DNA of 64,000 nt from JAHDCJ01 sp039028895. Its GTDB lineage: Bacteria > Bacteroidota > Bacteroidia > Chitinophagales > Saprospiraceae. Both the position numbers and the translations under genes were made by a program. The notes below the pieces were generated by a model. The model was not told the origin of the DNA and ran no database searches. It saw only the letters and a program-made list of their open reading frames with translations. Below, one piece after another: positions 42,526 through 52,903 of the stretch. The DNA lies in the NCBI GenBank assembly GCA_039028895.1, contig JBCCHF010000002.1:62001-126000 (forward strand). The letters run 5' to 3'. Each line of letters begins with the position of its first letter. Within the stretch, counting starts at the first letter, position 1.

Positions 42526-45500
42526 TTAATCTATCCCAGATGTTGCCGACACATTTCTTTTTTTCTTCTTACCAAATCTTCCGAAGAATGAGTCGATAAA
42601 CTCCCTGAAAGTATCAAATTCAGTACTATAAGAAATACCGATACCAGTTCGGTTCCTTTGACTGCCGTCTAATTCTTCGAATCCTGATTCAGTCCTGTTA
42701 TAGGCCCTGATCCTGAATCTGCCATCTGCTGTTATCAAATATTCAATGACAAAGTCACCGGCAACATAGGCGCCATTGTTGGGTCCATTCCCGATACTAC
42801 TGGCTCCATTGGCAAAATCAATATTTCCGCCAATATTTACGATCAGCCTATTATCAAGGAAATAATTTTTCAGCCCAAGCTGGACCTGGCTCGCTGTAGC
42901 CGGATTATCGATATTAATACCTGCATTACTTTGGATCAGTCGGTAATCGAAATCAAAATCGATATTTGAGATAAACCCTGCACCATCTACCAGTTCAGAA
43001 AGCAGATCAGAAAGGTATACTGATAATTGATTGGACAAAAGTTCGCTCAATGTATTAATACCGGTAACAAACTGGTTATTGCCTGTTTGAGCTGCTCCAG
43101 AGATTGATGGCAGAAAGTTTCCAAGAACAATCAAACCAAAAACCTGTCGGTTAATCTCATTATCATCGTCTCGGATTGATTGCAACTTACTATCCACATA
43201 ACCTCTTAATTCAGGATCAATGGTAGGAAATTCGATATCAAAGGTGATATCTGGTTTTAATAGTGAATTTTCAAGGTGCATCAATAAGTTAACCGAAGTA
43301 GAACGTTGTGCTGCTGCATAAGCTGCTGTACCTTCCAATTCAAGCAAGTAATCTGAAATAAAGTTATAGACTGGTGTTTTCAGGCCTTTGTAGTAAGCAT
43401 CAAGACTAATCTGGGCGTCATAAGGATCGCCATCCCATCTTATTGTCCCTCCTCTCTTAACGGCAAAAGGTTTTTTTATAAAATTTTGATAACTAAACAA
43501 GTAATCTCCCTCTTCGATAGTGTAACCACCATTCATCGTAAATTCACCTGTACGGGTAAAGACGATCTTGATATTGCCATTACCATTACCATTGATAATC
43601 TCCCCTGCTCTTTCATCAAAAATGAGAATGATATCCGCTTGTTGGTTAATGTCCATTTCCAATTCAACTGAAACACCTCTCAACTTTTCGGCTGTGCCAA
43701 TGCGCGTAGTGGTTTCAGAAGTATCAGGTTTGACAAATTCGATGAAACTAACTTCCTTGGCAGCATTATTCCCGTCAAGGGGAATACTAATTTCTGTTCC
43801 CTCACTGGATGTGGCAGACATAAACAGATCAATCTGATTGAAAGGGCCAGTAAATTTGAGATAGGCATTCCCTTTGGCCATACCGTAGAAATCAGGATTA
43901 TCTTCTTTCGTTGTATTCATTAGGAGGAAATCTCGATCAATAGTCCTTCCTTCAAGGTTGAGCCTGAAATCGCTCAGGTGATCGTGAGTAATTGAACCAA
44001 AAACTTCTGCCATCCTGTTATTTTCATCTCTGACGAAATTATTGTTGAGCCAAAAATTAAAGTTATCAACCCTTGAAGTGATGTTATCCAGGAAATAGGT
44101 TGTTTGGAGGTAATTCACTTTTGTTGCACCACCAAGAATATTAATACTTCCGCTGATATTGGGCTTCTTTGGCAACCCATTCACTCGGAGATTTGCATTA
44201 AACTCACCTACTGTCTCAGAGATTTCTTCTCGCAGAAAATTTTCAGCAAGATTTAAAGGAAATGACTCTGTAGTCACTCTAACATCAAAATAGTTAGCAT
44301 TATCAAGATTCGAAGCCATTGCGGCAAGCGGAGAAATATATGTACCATCTACCAGAACAGACTTTCCATCTTTAAACACCTTAACTTTTGCCTCCAAAAT
44401 AGACTTGAGGTTTGCAGCCTTGGCATGTACAATTACATCAGTAGTATCGAAATCGTTGATAAAGAAACTATCAATAGATGCATTCACTTCCAATCCTTCC
44501 AACTTAAAAACATCGTCTGCCTGTATATCGGCTGAGATATTGCCATTGAAAATTAAATTCGGATTATTGACCAGATCATTAATGGGGTCTGTAGAAATAT
44601 TGACCAGGTTAAGCATTAATCCTCTTTCTCCAATACCATTCAAGGCGATAATCTCCTCTTCATGGGTAAGTTTGACATTCTTTGTTTTTACAAAATCCTG
44701 ATTAAATCGAATAAAGTTATCACCTGAAATATCCCATTTTCTATTGTAGATATAGAAATTGGAAGGCAGAATGCTCGCCTGGAAATAATCGTCTTCGGGG
44801 AAAAGGACCCCATTCAGATTCAGATCAGTAAAAATATCAGTCAGATTAGAGACGTTTACCGAAAAATTGAGGGTATCCTTTACCAATTCCCCACTATAAA
44901 ATAATGGAGGTAATTCAATATTCTTTCCGACTTTAGCACCACCAACGCGCAGTGTAAGGTCAGTCCGATCTTCTTTTGTACTCGATCTAAGAATCAAGTC
45001 CTCAATTACAACATTTGCCACAGAGATTTTAGGAAAGGTACCACCAACAGTTAGCCATCCCTTTTCAGTATTGAAGTACCCGGTCAAATTGGCGGTACCG
45101 ATATCACCAAGGAAGATGTTAAAAAACTGAGGTAGGTTATTGGCCTTTTTGACTTTGATATCAAAAGTAAAATCCTGTTTATTGATCGGAGAAGGTCTTT
45201 CAACATAAACCACCTGGTCATCTACAACCAGCGTATCAAAGACGGGAGGAGGTGTGCTGAAATCAATTTTGTCTGCATATTTGGGATAGTGGTCTTCCAC
45301 GAACTCGACAAACGCATCCTTGAGTAATAACAGGTCAAAATAACCTGCCATTCGTGCCTCTGCGACTTCTGAATTAAGATTAATTTCTCTAACTCCGCTT
45401 ACAGTATCGATATACGAATTGATTAAAACCGAATCTATCTGGAAAGTATTGTTTTTGTTGGCAAGGTGAAAATCGAAGAATGAAGCTTTTCCCTGGATAT

Positions 45501-47550
45501 TATCAATGTTGTCACCGAAAAAGTCAAAATCAATGGTTCCACTCAAATCGAGTGGTTTTGGAAGGAGGTTTAGTTTCTGGAACCTGATCGTATCCAATTC
45601 AGCAGTTAGATTAAATACTGGTAATTCTTCATTAAAATTAATGGTTCCGTTAAAATTAAGATCTATGTTTTCATCCTTGGCAATCAACTCTCCTTCGAAG
45701 AGTCGGCTTTGAAAAACTCCGTCAATGGCAAGGTTTTGATAATTGTAATCTTTAAACACAAAGCTCTCGACTTTACCATCTAGCCTGGCGTTGATTTTAT
45801 CCACAACAATGCCGTTTCCTGCAATATCTGACCTAAAGGTTATCTTACCAAATTGATCATCGCCAGTCCATTTACCAAGGTCAAAGTTGACCACTTCAAG
45901 AGCACCAGAATATTCACCAACCTCATTGCCGTTTGTAAGGTCCAGTTTGATATCAGTTTTGATTACACCTACATCAGAGTTAAGATTACCATCAGCTACG
46001 AAATTGCTAAGGAAGCCGATGAATGACCCATTGAAATTGAGGTTACCGAGTTTCTCAAAATTATCTGGAAGCTGCATCTGTGGCACCAGTAACTGAATTT
46101 CGTTCATTGACGATTGCATCTCGTCAACTGTAATTTCCCAGAAAGCATCTTCATTTGAAACGATATCCCTTGAGTCAAATCTTCCCTTTACAATGGTATT
46201 GCCAATCTGGACCCTGAGGTCTTTGCCTTTCAATTTTCTCATTCTTCCACTGAAACTGCCATCCACTACTAAAACTTCATTTTCATTAGCGAGGAAAAAT
46301 TCGTTCTCTCTAAGTTCGGGAGCGAAATACATGATGTCTGAAATAGCGACGTTCGCTTTTTTGAATTCTCCGCGTAGGAAAACCGACTTTGAGAAATAAT
46401 CAAAATCGTTAAAGCTTGAAAATGTCATCCGGTAGTAGTCTCTGACATAACTGTTTTGGGTAAGCAGTTCCATATCACTAACCTCGATCATTTCACCACT
46501 GACCGTTGTGTTGCCGGAAAGTTTTTCCAAAACAAATCCGGATTTTTCACTGGCACTGAGTGACTCTATCCAACCTTTCGAAATCCCATCTTGGAATGAG
46601 AAATCAGAGACATCCAGGTTAATATTTGAACTATGGATATGATTAAAATCCATGCCAGGAGGAGGTTTTGCCGGGTTCTTGGCATTATCGTAATGAAAAA
46701 CCCCATCAGTCAGATCTATTTTATCAATCAGGGCAAGAAAGCTTTTGGCGGTAGAATCTGTAGCTAATTCGTCTTCGTCCAATAGCAAGTCTTCAATACT
46801 AGGTTCTTCTCTTGGTAGTCCGCGTTCATATTTCGTGTAATAAAATTTGGGACCTTCAAGGACAACAGAGGCAACCTCGAGCAATAGTTCTTCCAGGTCA
46901 ATCTTTTTGATGTTGAATCTTGCTGAAGGCAGCTCAATCACCATGTCATCGCCACTTCTGGAATCACTGACGTGGGTATTGATTTCATTGAGGCTGATCT
47001 TATCTACCCCGAGGAGCCAGGCTTTTTTCTTTTGATTGCTTCTCCTTTCTTTTTTTGAAGTACTTCCATTATTCAGGCGATTTAGCAAAATAGCCAGGTT
47101 GGTATCATCTTCCGGTTTATACCTGACAAGATTAAATTGGCCGTCATTCAGGATAAGCTGGTCAATCATCAATTTATTGCTGAATAATGAAAAAGTAGAA
47201 ATATCAGCTTTTAACTCGCCAGCATAAAGCAGAGTATCGCTCTCATGATCCAAAACCAGGAAGCCATCTAAAACCAGTTTGTCAAAGAAATCTATATCGA
47301 CATAATCAACCTTGACCGTAGTTTCCAGTTGTGCAGACAACCATCCCGTAACCTTCCCTGCAAGGTAATTTTGAACACCCGGTAGCCTGATAATCAATGA
47401 AAAAAGTACAAACAGGATTAGAAAAGTAACCAGGAGAACCGAAAAAAACCGACGGGTTTTTTGCCACAAAGTCCTTTTGCCTGTTGAGTTTTGATCAACA
47501 GGGTTGAGGGAGTTATCTGGGATATGTTTATCCGGACTATTGATATCCAA
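42526..47550 (-). CDS. tamB: TamB-family translocation and assembly module protein
   Basis: 1674 aa. One N-terminal membrane anchor (about residues 32-55, FFSVLLVTFLILFVLFSLII) is followed by a very long beta-rich region that repeats short strands with IDL/INLD turns (AsmA-like head, then the long beta groove). The DUF490/TamB domain ends the protein (about 1200-1650: KIVFTRTGEFTMNGGYTIEEGDYLFSYQNF and the YLSDLLSELVDG block). TamB-like proteins span the periplasm and help move lipids or outer-membrane proteins. Its neighbour across a short gap is bactofilin, and then tsaD, as in other Bacteroidota. Confidence 0.93.
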   Translation of the reverse strand: MDINSPDKHIPDNSLNPVDQNSTGKRTLWQKTRRFFSVLLVTFLILFVLFSLIIRLPGVQNYLAGKVTGWLSAQLETTVKVDYVDIDFFDKLVLDGFLVLDHESDTLLYAGELKADISTFSLFSNKLMIDQLILNDGQFNLVRYKPEDDTNLAILLNRLNNGSTSKKERRSNQKKKAWLLGVDKISLNEINTHVSDSRSGDDMVIELPSARFNIKKIDLEELLLEVASVVLEGPKFYYTKYERGLPREEPSIEDLLLDEDELATDSTAKSFLALIDKIDLTDGVFHYDNAKNPAKPPPGMDFNHIHSSNINLDVSDFSFQDGISKGWIESLSASEKSGFVLEKLSGNTTVSGEMIEVSDMELLTQNSYVRDYYRMTFSSFNDFDYFSKSVFLRGEFKKANVAISDIMYFAPELRENEFFLANENEVLVVDGSFSGRMRKLKGKDLRVQIGNTIVKGRFDSRDIVSNEDAFWEITVDEMQSSMNEIQLLVPQMQLPDNFEKLGNLNFNGSFIGFLSNFVADGNLNSDVGVIKTDIKLDLTNGNEVGEYSGALEVVNFDLGKWTGDDQFGKITFRSDIAGNGIVVDKINARLDGKVESFVFKDYNYQNLAIDGVFQSRLFEGELIAKDENIDLNFNGTINFNEELPVFNLTAELDTIRFQKLNLLPKPLDLSGTIDFDFFGDNIDNIQGKASFFDFHLANKNNTFQIDSVLINSYIDTVSGVREINLNSEVAEARMAGYFDLLLLKDAFVEFVEDHYPKYADKIDFSTPPPVFDTLVVDDQVVYVERPSPINKQDFTFDIKVKKANNLPQFFNIFLGDIGTANLTGYFNTEKGWLTVGGTFPKISVANVVIEDLILRSSTKEDRTDLTLRVGGAKVGKNIELPPLFYSGELVKDTLNFSVNVSNLTDIFTDLNLNGVLFPEDDYFQASILPSNFYIYNRKWDISGDNFIRFNQDFVKTKNVKLTHEEEIIALNGIGERGLMLNLVNISTDPINDLVNNPNLIFNGNISADIQADDVFKLEGLEVNASIDSFFINDFDTTDVIVHAKAANLKSILEAKVKVFKDGKSVLVDGTYISPLAAMASNLDNANYFDVRVTTESFPLNLAENFLREEISETVGEFNANLRVNGLPKKPNISGSINILGGATKVNYLQTTYFLDNITSRVDNFNFWLNNNFVRDENNRMAEVFGSITHDHLSDFRLNLEGRTIDRDFLLMNTTKEDNPDFYGMAKGNAYLKFTGPFNQIDLFMSATSSEGTEISIPLDGNNAAKEVSFIEFVKPDTSETTTRIGTAEKLRGVSVELEMDINQQADIILIFDERAGEIINGNGNGNIKIVFTRTGEFTMNGGYTIEEGDYLFSYQNFIKKPFAVKRGGTIRWDGDPYDAQISLDAYYKGLKTPVYNFISDYLLELEGTAAYAAAQRSTSVNLLMHLENSLLKPDITFDIEFPTIDPELRGYVDSKLQSIRDDDNEINRQVFGLIVLGNFLPSISGAAQTGNNQFVTGINTLSELLSNQLSVYLSDLLSELVDGAGFISNIDFDFDYRLIQSNAGINIDNPATASQVQLGLKNYFLDNRLIVNIGGNIDFANGASSIGNGPNNGAYVAGDFVIEYLITADGRFRIRAYNRTESGFEELDGSQRNRTGIGISYSTEFDTFREFIDSFFGRFGKKKKRNVSATSGID

Positions 47551-47630
47551 AAATATTGATTCAAGTTGCCGCCAACCTGGTTAAAAAATAATTGTGAAAG
47601 GTATTTGGAAACGATGTTTGAAATCTGACT

Positions 47631-47658
47631 GCAAGATAAGTCAAACCAAGGGTTTCAA
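47631..47658 (-). promoter_or_regulatory. Possible tamB promoter
   Basis: TTG (47658-47656), a 17-base spacer and TATCTTGC (47638-47631) on the minus strand. The same TTG-N17-TATCTTGC order occurs before the PiT gene. Both deviate from TAnnTTTG, so confidence is low. Confidence 0.3.
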
Positions 47659-47760
47659 GATAATAAAACCTTGATTTTCCGTACTCCTTTAAGAGTTAGC
47701 AGAACAAATTTGAAGCCACAGAATTTGGGGAGCCCTAAGGCATTGGATTTTAACGTTTTT

Positions 47761-48165
47761 TTAACTGCTGGTTTTAGGGGCTGAATGAGCTTGTTTTTCC
47801 ATGAAGCATTCACCATTAAACTCAGCGCCATCATCTATTATCAGATTTTTGGCAAAAATGACCCCGTTGAATTTACCAGAACCATGTAAATGAAGTGTGT
47901 CTGACACCTTTAACTCTCCTTTACAAAGACCTTTAATACCTAAATTTTTCGCATCAATTTTACCTTCTATTCTACTTTTGGTACCCATCAGGACTTTATT
48001 TTTAGTTTTGATATTGCCAATGATTGTACCATCAACTCGCAAATCAGAACTAGTTTTGATATTACCTTCAATAACAGTGCCCGGACCAATTTTATTGATC
48101 TGCCCCGGAGTTCCGTTTTGTATAGGGAGGATGTTAGATTTTTTCTTGTCAGGCGTATTTTTCAT
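47761..48165 (-). CDS. Bactofilin-type polymer-forming cytoskeletal protein
   Basis: 134 aa from the ATG at 48165, which gives a basic N-terminus as in bactofilins; an ATG seven codons earlier is less likely. The core is the bactofilin beta-helix with its repeated G-x-I/V strands (GTVIEGNIKTSSDLRVDGTIIGNIKTKNKVLMGTKSRIEGKI). Bactofilins self-assemble into filaments or sheets near the membrane and organise cell-wall or envelope enzymes. It lies between tamB and the divergent tsaD. Confidence 0.9.
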   Translation of the reverse strand: MKNTPDKKKSNILPIQNGTPGQINKIGPGTVIEGNIKTSSDLRVDGTIIGNIKTKNKVLMGTKSRIEGKIDAKNLGIKGLCKGELKVSDTLHLHGSGKFNGVIFAKNLIIDDGAEFNGECFMEKQAHSAPKTSS

Positions 48166-48262
48166 GAATACGAAATTGTAATTCAAAAAAGGTATTTATG
48201 GATCTTTGAATTTGGAATGCAAAATTCATGCTAAATTTACGGAAAATATCCTGATTAAGTCA

Positions 48263-49264
48263 ATGAGCATAATAATCCTGGGCATAGAATCTTCGTGTGA
48301 TGATACCTCAGCTGCCATCTTTAGAGACGGCGAAATTTTATCAAACGTAACCGCTACCCAAGATGTCCATAAAGCCTATGGAGGTGTAGTACCTGAAGTG
48401 GCATCAAGGGCCCACCAGGTAAATATAATTCCTACTGTAGATGCTGCTATCAAAAGAGCAGGGATAGATAAGCGGGAACTATCAGCTGTTGCCTTTACAA
48501 GAGGTCCTGGCCTAATGGGATCACTACTGGTAGGTGTCTCATTTGCCAAATCTTTTGCACTAAGCCTTGATATTCCTATGGTTGAGATCAATCATATGCA
48601 AGCTCATGTGCTGGCACATTTCATTGATGCACCTCGACCAAAATTTCCTTTTCTGTGTTTAACAGTATCCGGTGGCCACACGCAAATTGTACTGGTTAAG
48701 GATCCTCTAGACATGAAAGTGATTGGGCAGACCCTTGATGATGCTGCAGGTGAGGCTTTTGACAAGACAGGTAAGCTCATGGGGCTTCCCTACCCCGCAG
48801 GTCCAATCATTGACAAATTGGCAAAACAGGGATCACCAATCTTCCCTTTTCCAGAACCGGCAATTGACGGCCTCGATTTTAGTTTTAGTGGCCTAAAAAC
48901 TTCAATTCTCAATTTTCTAAAAAAGGGGCTTAACCAGGATCCTGACTTCATAATCAAGAATCAGAATGATATTTGCGCTTCAGTGCAGGACAGGATTATC
49001 TCAATCCTAATTAACAAACTGATTAAGGCAAGTGAGATGACAGGGATCACGGAGGTTTCTATTGCTGGTGGTGTTTCGGCAAATTCCGGACTGAGAAATA
49101 CTCTTGAAATAGTTGGTAAGGAAAGAGGATGGAACACCTACATTCCTCAACTTCAATACTGCACCGATAATGCAGCAATGATTGCAATTACGGGTTATTA
49201 CAAATTTCAAAAAGGTGAATTTGCTAAGCAGGATATCTCTCCAATGGCCCGTTACCGATTTTAG
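48263..49264 (+). CDS. tsaD: tRNA N6-adenosine threonylcarbamoyltransferase
   Basis: 333 aa from the ATG at 48263 (MSIIILGIESSCDDTSAA), the family's usual start; the 19 residues before it are not conserved in character. GIESSCDDTS, the metal motif INHMQAHVLAH, VSGGHTQIVLV and the C-terminal GGVSANSGLRNTLE and DNAAMIAITGYYKF are intact. With TsaB, TsaE and TsaC it makes t6A37 in tRNAs that read ANN codons. Divergent from bactofilin and tamB. Confidence 0.97.
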   Translation: MSIIILGIESSCDDTSAAIFRDGEILSNVTATQDVHKAYGGVVPEVASRAHQVNIIPTVDAAIKRAGIDKRELSAVAFTRGPGLMGSLLVGVSFAKSFALSLDIPMVEINHMQAHVLAHFIDAPRPKFPFLCLTVSGGHTQIVLVKDPLDMKVIGQTLDDAAGEAFDKTGKLMGLPYPAGPIIDKLAKQGSPIFPFPEPAIDGLDFSFSGLKTSILNFLKKGLNQDPDFIIKNQNDICASVQDRIISILINKLIKASEMTGITEVSIAGGVSANSGLRNTLEIVGKERGWNTYIPQLQYCTDNAAMIAITGYYKFQKGEFAKQDISPMARYRF

Positions 49265-49350
49265 CCTCTGGTATTTTCATCCATTAAAATACTTCTCATT
49301 TTTTCTTAATTTCACACATCATTAACCAATCCCTTACAGAATCCTGCCAC

Positions 49351-50757
49351 ATGAAGCGATTTTCCTGTGTGCTCCTCCTAACACTCCTTTTGACTTCTGT
49401 TTATGCCGATACCAAGATCAGTACGCGCATAAGTGGCATTATTTCAAATCGGTTATCTGAAAAAGTCGAACTTTCATTCACTGATAACTTTATCACTTTT
49501 GAGGAGAAACGATTTCCAATGCGGTTGGGAAGTGATGGATTTTTCGAAGTCACTTTTTATTTCGAAGAGGCCAAGGAAGTCAGTCTCAAACATGGCAATC
49601 GCCAATATCGGCTATTTGTCGAACCCGGCGATAATATCCTGATGAAGCTTGATACCAGAATGGTAAATGCTATACCCAGTTTTGAAGGTCAGGGAGCATC
49701 AAACAATAACTACTTCGCCCTGTATCAACAGCAATTCAGCAAATATTCCGATGCCTATATTCGATCCCAGATGATGAAGGTTAATCATCAGGAATTCAAA
49801 TCATTAGCAGACAGAATTAGAAAGGAGAAACTGGCTTTCTTTTCAGCCAATAATTCAGGCATTACAAGGAAATTTGATGCCCATGCCCTTGCTGATATCG
49901 ACTATTGGTGGGCATATCAGCTATTACAATACAGATGGGAACATCCGCCTGATCCAGGCCAATCAATTCCCATCCAGTTACCTGATGAATATTATGTTTT
50001 TTTGGATGAATTAGAAATTCATTGGGAAGATGCCATGACCAATGCGAATTATGTTTACTTCATCTCCGAATTTCTCAATTTTGATGAGGAACGAAGAGCC
50101 CAAACAAGTTTAGAAAATTTCTCTTCCCGACCTTACAGGAATGCCAGGATGTACTTGAGCGGGGAGCCATTGGCCTACATGATGGCTTACGAAATGTACC
50201 TCATGTTGAAACGGAAAAAGCATCAGCTTTATGAAGCTGAGATAAAATTGTTTATTCGTGACACTCCTTTCCGCAAATACGCCCTTGTCCTAAAGGAAGC
50301 ATACGAATCTACCCAAAAGATTCAACACGGTCAGGTCGCTCCTGATTTCGAAGTTGTTGACCGTTATGGAAACAGGGTCAGACTATCTGACTTCAGAGGG
50401 AAAGTGGTTTATCTTGATTTCTGGGCGACGTGGTGCCCACCCTGTTTAAAAGAACTACCTTTTAGCCGCCAGTTAAGCAGGTCATTCTCCAGTAATGATG
50501 TGGTATTCTTATATGTATCCCTAGACGTCAATGAATTCACCTGGAAAGAATACCTGAAAAAGCATCAATTAAATGGTCACCACTTTTTCACTCAGGGCGT
50601 ATACGAATCTCCTGTAGCCAAATCTTATTATCTCAAGGCTTTACCTAACTTCATGTTGATAGACCAACAAGGGGTTGTTGTAAAAAACCCTGCAAAGCGG
50701 CCATCACAAGAAGGTGTGAGATCTGAGATTCAGAGCCTGTTGCGCAAAAAGTGGTGA
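49351..50757 (+). CDS. Exported TlpA-like thioredoxin-fold protein
   Basis: 468 aa. Signal peptide (1-19, ending SVYA), an N-terminal beta-sandwich like the DUF4369-type domain of Bacteroidota thiol proteins, an all-helical middle, then a TlpA/AhpC-like thioredoxin domain (about 330-468: APDFEVVDRYGNRVRLSDFRGKVVYLDFWATWCPPCLKELPF). The WCPPC site faces the periplasm and probably reduces or isomerises envelope thiols. Such proteins often hold a surface or cytochrome-linked role; the partner is unknown. It converges with the coiled-coil gene. Confidence 0.88.
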   Translation: MKRFSCVLLLTLLLTSVYADTKISTRISGIISNRLSEKVELSFTDNFITFEEKRFPMRLGSDGFFEVTFYFEEAKEVSLKHGNRQYRLFVEPGDNILMKLDTRMVNAIPSFEGQGASNNNYFALYQQQFSKYSDAYIRSQMMKVNHQEFKSLADRIRKEKLAFFSANNSGITRKFDAHALADIDYWWAYQLLQYRWEHPPDPGQSIPIQLPDEYYVFLDELEIHWEDAMTNANYVYFISEFLNFDEERRAQTSLENFSSRPYRNARMYLSGEPLAYMMAYEMYLMLKRKKHQLYEAEIKLFIRDTPFRKYALVLKEAYESTQKIQHGQVAPDFEVVDRYGNRVRLSDFRGKVVYLDFWATWCPPCLKELPFSRQLSRSFSSNDVVFLYVSLDVNEFTWKEYLKKHQLNGHHFFTQGVYESPVAKSYYLKALPNFMLIDQQGVVVKNPAKRPSQEGVRSEIQSLLRKKW

Positions 50758-50778
50758 TCGATATTTGTCTGTGGTATA

Positions 50779-51774
50779 CTATTCGTCAAACTTGACATCT
50801 TCTTTTCCAGAAGGAATTACCACCCGTCTACCCTGCTCGTTGATAAATGAAATAAGCACTTCATAGTTATTTCCAGATTTTTTCTGGTAATTAACATACT
50901 GTACGCTAACGGGGTTACGCGCAAAGGTAAAAAGTAGGCCTTTGGTATCCTGACTACCAGCAGATGATTCTCTGGGAGAAAGAATCTCGCCGCTGTCTTT
51001 ATCTTTGATCTGGATCATGAAATCACGCCCAACAAGATCTTCAGGTCCAAGTCCTTCATAACCAAGTTGGAACGTCATGAGTGTACCATTCCACTTAGAA
51101 GGATTTTTGGCAGCCTTATTGGTTTTTTGAATAGGTGTGACACTATTGAAGAACACGTTGATGTAGTTTGGATTCAGGACTTTGAGTGTCACTGGATTTC
51201 CATCTTCATCCAATCCAACAGTTACAACTTTCACCGAATCCAATTCGCCCTCTACCCCTTCTTTGTCGGTCTCCTTGTCAATAATTGATTCAACAAGGCC
51301 ATTATTGACATTTTCAAGAGAGTCATTTTTAATAAACAGGTCACCCAATTTTACGTCGAGAGCAAAGCGTTCGTCTTCAAGTTCTTTGATTTTCGCAACA
51401 TCAGCATTTTTGGAATTCCTCAATGCATTGAGTTCATTCTGCATTGCATTAGAACGTTTTTGAAGATCGGCTATTTTTGTCCGATTTCTTCTAATTTCTA
51501 CCACCTTGGTACTGAGTTCTTCCTTAAGGGCTGCAATTTCGCGGTTCAGCGTAGTAATACTATCTCTGAGTGCCCTAGTTCTGGTTTCCAGTAACCGATT
51601 ATCTTTCTCAAGGCTGGCGTTCTCCTTTTCTGAGGCTTCCAACTGATTGTTGATAGTCTCAAGATTTTTTGCAGAATCGGCGCTCTGCTTTCCCTGATAA
51701 ACATTCAAACCCACAGAGCCGATTAATAATAGTAAAAGAATCCAAGGGAGAATTTTCAAAAGTGTTTTCATCAA
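50779..51774 (-). CDS. Membrane-anchored coiled-coil protein
   Basis: 331 aa. One N-terminal membrane segment (about 5-26, LKILPWILLLLLIGSVGLNVY) is followed by a heptad-rich coiled coil (about 30-165) and a beta-rich C-terminal domain (about 195-331: LMTFQLGYEGLGPEDLVGRDFMIQIKD, YEVLISFINEQGRRVVIP). Nothing catalytic is visible and I recognise no family name. It could be a structural envelope or gliding-associated factor; that is a guess from topology only. Its 3' end faces the TlpA gene. Confidence 0.6.
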   Translation of the reverse strand: MMKTLLKILPWILLLLLIGSVGLNVYQGKQSADSAKNLETINNQLEASEKENASLEKDNRLLETRTRALRDSITTLNREIAALKEELSTKVVEIRRNRTKIADLQKRSNAMQNELNALRNSKNADVAKIKELEDERFALDVKLGDLFIKNDSLENVNNGLVESIIDKETDKEGVEGELDSVKVVTVGLDEDGNPVTLKVLNPNYINVFFNSVTPIQKTNKAAKNPSKWNGTLMTFQLGYEGLGPEDLVGRDFMIQIKDKDSGEILSPRESSAGSQDTKGLLFTFARNPVSVQYVNYQKKSGNNYEVLISFINEQGRRVVIPSGKEDVKFDE

Positions 51775-52119
51775 TTTTGATTTCGTGAAAAAATAAGAGA
51801 CAACAATTTGTTGAAGACTTTTTAAAATTCCTGACCAAAAAAGTAAAGATAGGCCAAGATGTATTAAAAGTCAAAATATATCTTGTCAATTTTGTCACCA
51901 CAGTTTCAATAACGCGAAATTTTAACGCAAATTGTTTGAAAAACTGAAACTGAACATTTTAAATAGATAGATTATTAAAATTTAGGCATTGTCTCATCCA
52001 GAAGATCCTTGTTTTACATTTGTATTGGCAGGGTCTCCTACGTCATAAAAAAACCCCGGAACGAGCCCGGGGTTAAAAATGACTAAGCAAATGAAATCAA
52101 TTGCCTATCGGCAAAGAAA
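51775..52119. other. Intergenic region with a terminator, no further gene seen
   Basis: About 345 bases between two minus-strand genes. The right third holds the lipoprotein terminator (52046-52079). The remainder is AT-rich, with TATCTTTA on the minus strand near 51846 as a possible -7 box for the coiled-coil gene; no further gene is seen. Confidence 0.5.
52046..52079 (-). terminator. Rho-independent terminator of the lipoprotein gene
   Basis: AACCCCGG (52052-52059) pairs with CCGGGGTT (52067-52074) around a seven-base loop; on the minus strand a run of six or more T follows. It ends the transcript of the lipoprotein gene whose stop is at 52120. Confidence 0.85.
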
Positions 52120-52878
52120 TCATTTCTTTTTAAACTTGACTTCATTGGCAGCATTAGCTTTGCCTTCAAGATAGTCAAGCATAGGTATCGTTGTTGTGAC
52201 TGTTTTCTTATCGTCAGAGATCTCAGAAGCCGGATTAGAGGTTTTCTTAACCTTTCCAGGCAAGTGGTAGATTGTTTTATAGTTGGCACCTGAGAACATC
52301 ATCTTCATCATACTCAGGTCTTCTTCATTCATACCCATTTCTGACATTCCCGATGAGGTATCCATTCTTTTAAATTTCTTGCCTGCAAGTGCGTAAAGCT
52401 TCTGCCCCTGTCCAACACTAGGAAATAAGCCTTCCATATCACCAGGACCATCAGTGCCTTCCTGGAGCTTTGCCAGATTTTGGAAAAAATAATCAATATC
52501 TGATAGTTTCTCGAAGTCCAGATCAAAGGCAATTTTAAATTCGCCGTCTGCTTCAGACACTTTAGTTCTCATGGCCACTTTTTCAAGAAATTCAGGATTA
52601 TCAGCAAATTTAGCTCTGATGGAATCCGGGGCATCACTGAAGTAGAATGTGCTGTCCATATCCTGGATCCCGTTTGAAGCATCACCTTCCGTATTTTTGT
52701 CCATTTCCTCTTCAATGAGACTCTTCATAAACTCATTTTGCATCAAACCACTCATGTCCATGGTAAGAGTGAATTTGCCGGTCCCGTCATTTTTGAGGAA
52801 GACCTCTTCGATAATATCAATACAGCCTGTGAATGTGATTGAAAAGGCTGCGAGAAAAATAACTGCTAGTCGTTTCAT
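52120..52878 (-). CDS. Putative lipoprotein of unknown function
   Basis: 252 aa. The N-terminus (MKRLAVIFLAAFSITFTGC) is a lipoprotein signal with Cys 19 as the lipidated residue. It is followed by a beta-rich domain (FLKNDGTGKFTLTMDMSGL, DGEFKIAFDLDFEKLSDI). The C-terminal third contains YKTIYHLPGKVKK and TTTIPMLDYLEGK, which do not match a family I know. It probably sits in the outer membrane. It is next to the acyl-CoA reductase on the same strand, but no functional link is evident. Confidence 0.7.
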   Translation of the reverse strand: MKRLAVIFLAAFSITFTGCIDIIEEVFLKNDGTGKFTLTMDMSGLMQNEFMKSLIEEEMDKNTEGDASNGIQDMDSTFYFSDAPDSIRAKFADNPEFLEKVAMRTKVSEADGEFKIAFDLDFEKLSDIDYFFQNLAKLQEGTDGPGDMEGLFPSVGQGQKLYALAGKKFKRMDTSSGMSEMGMNEEDLSMMKMMFSGANYKTIYHLPGKVKKTSNPASEISDDKKTVTTTIPMLDYLEGKANAANEVKFKKK

Positions 52879-52903
52879 AGAATATTGTTAATTGAAATTT
52901 GAT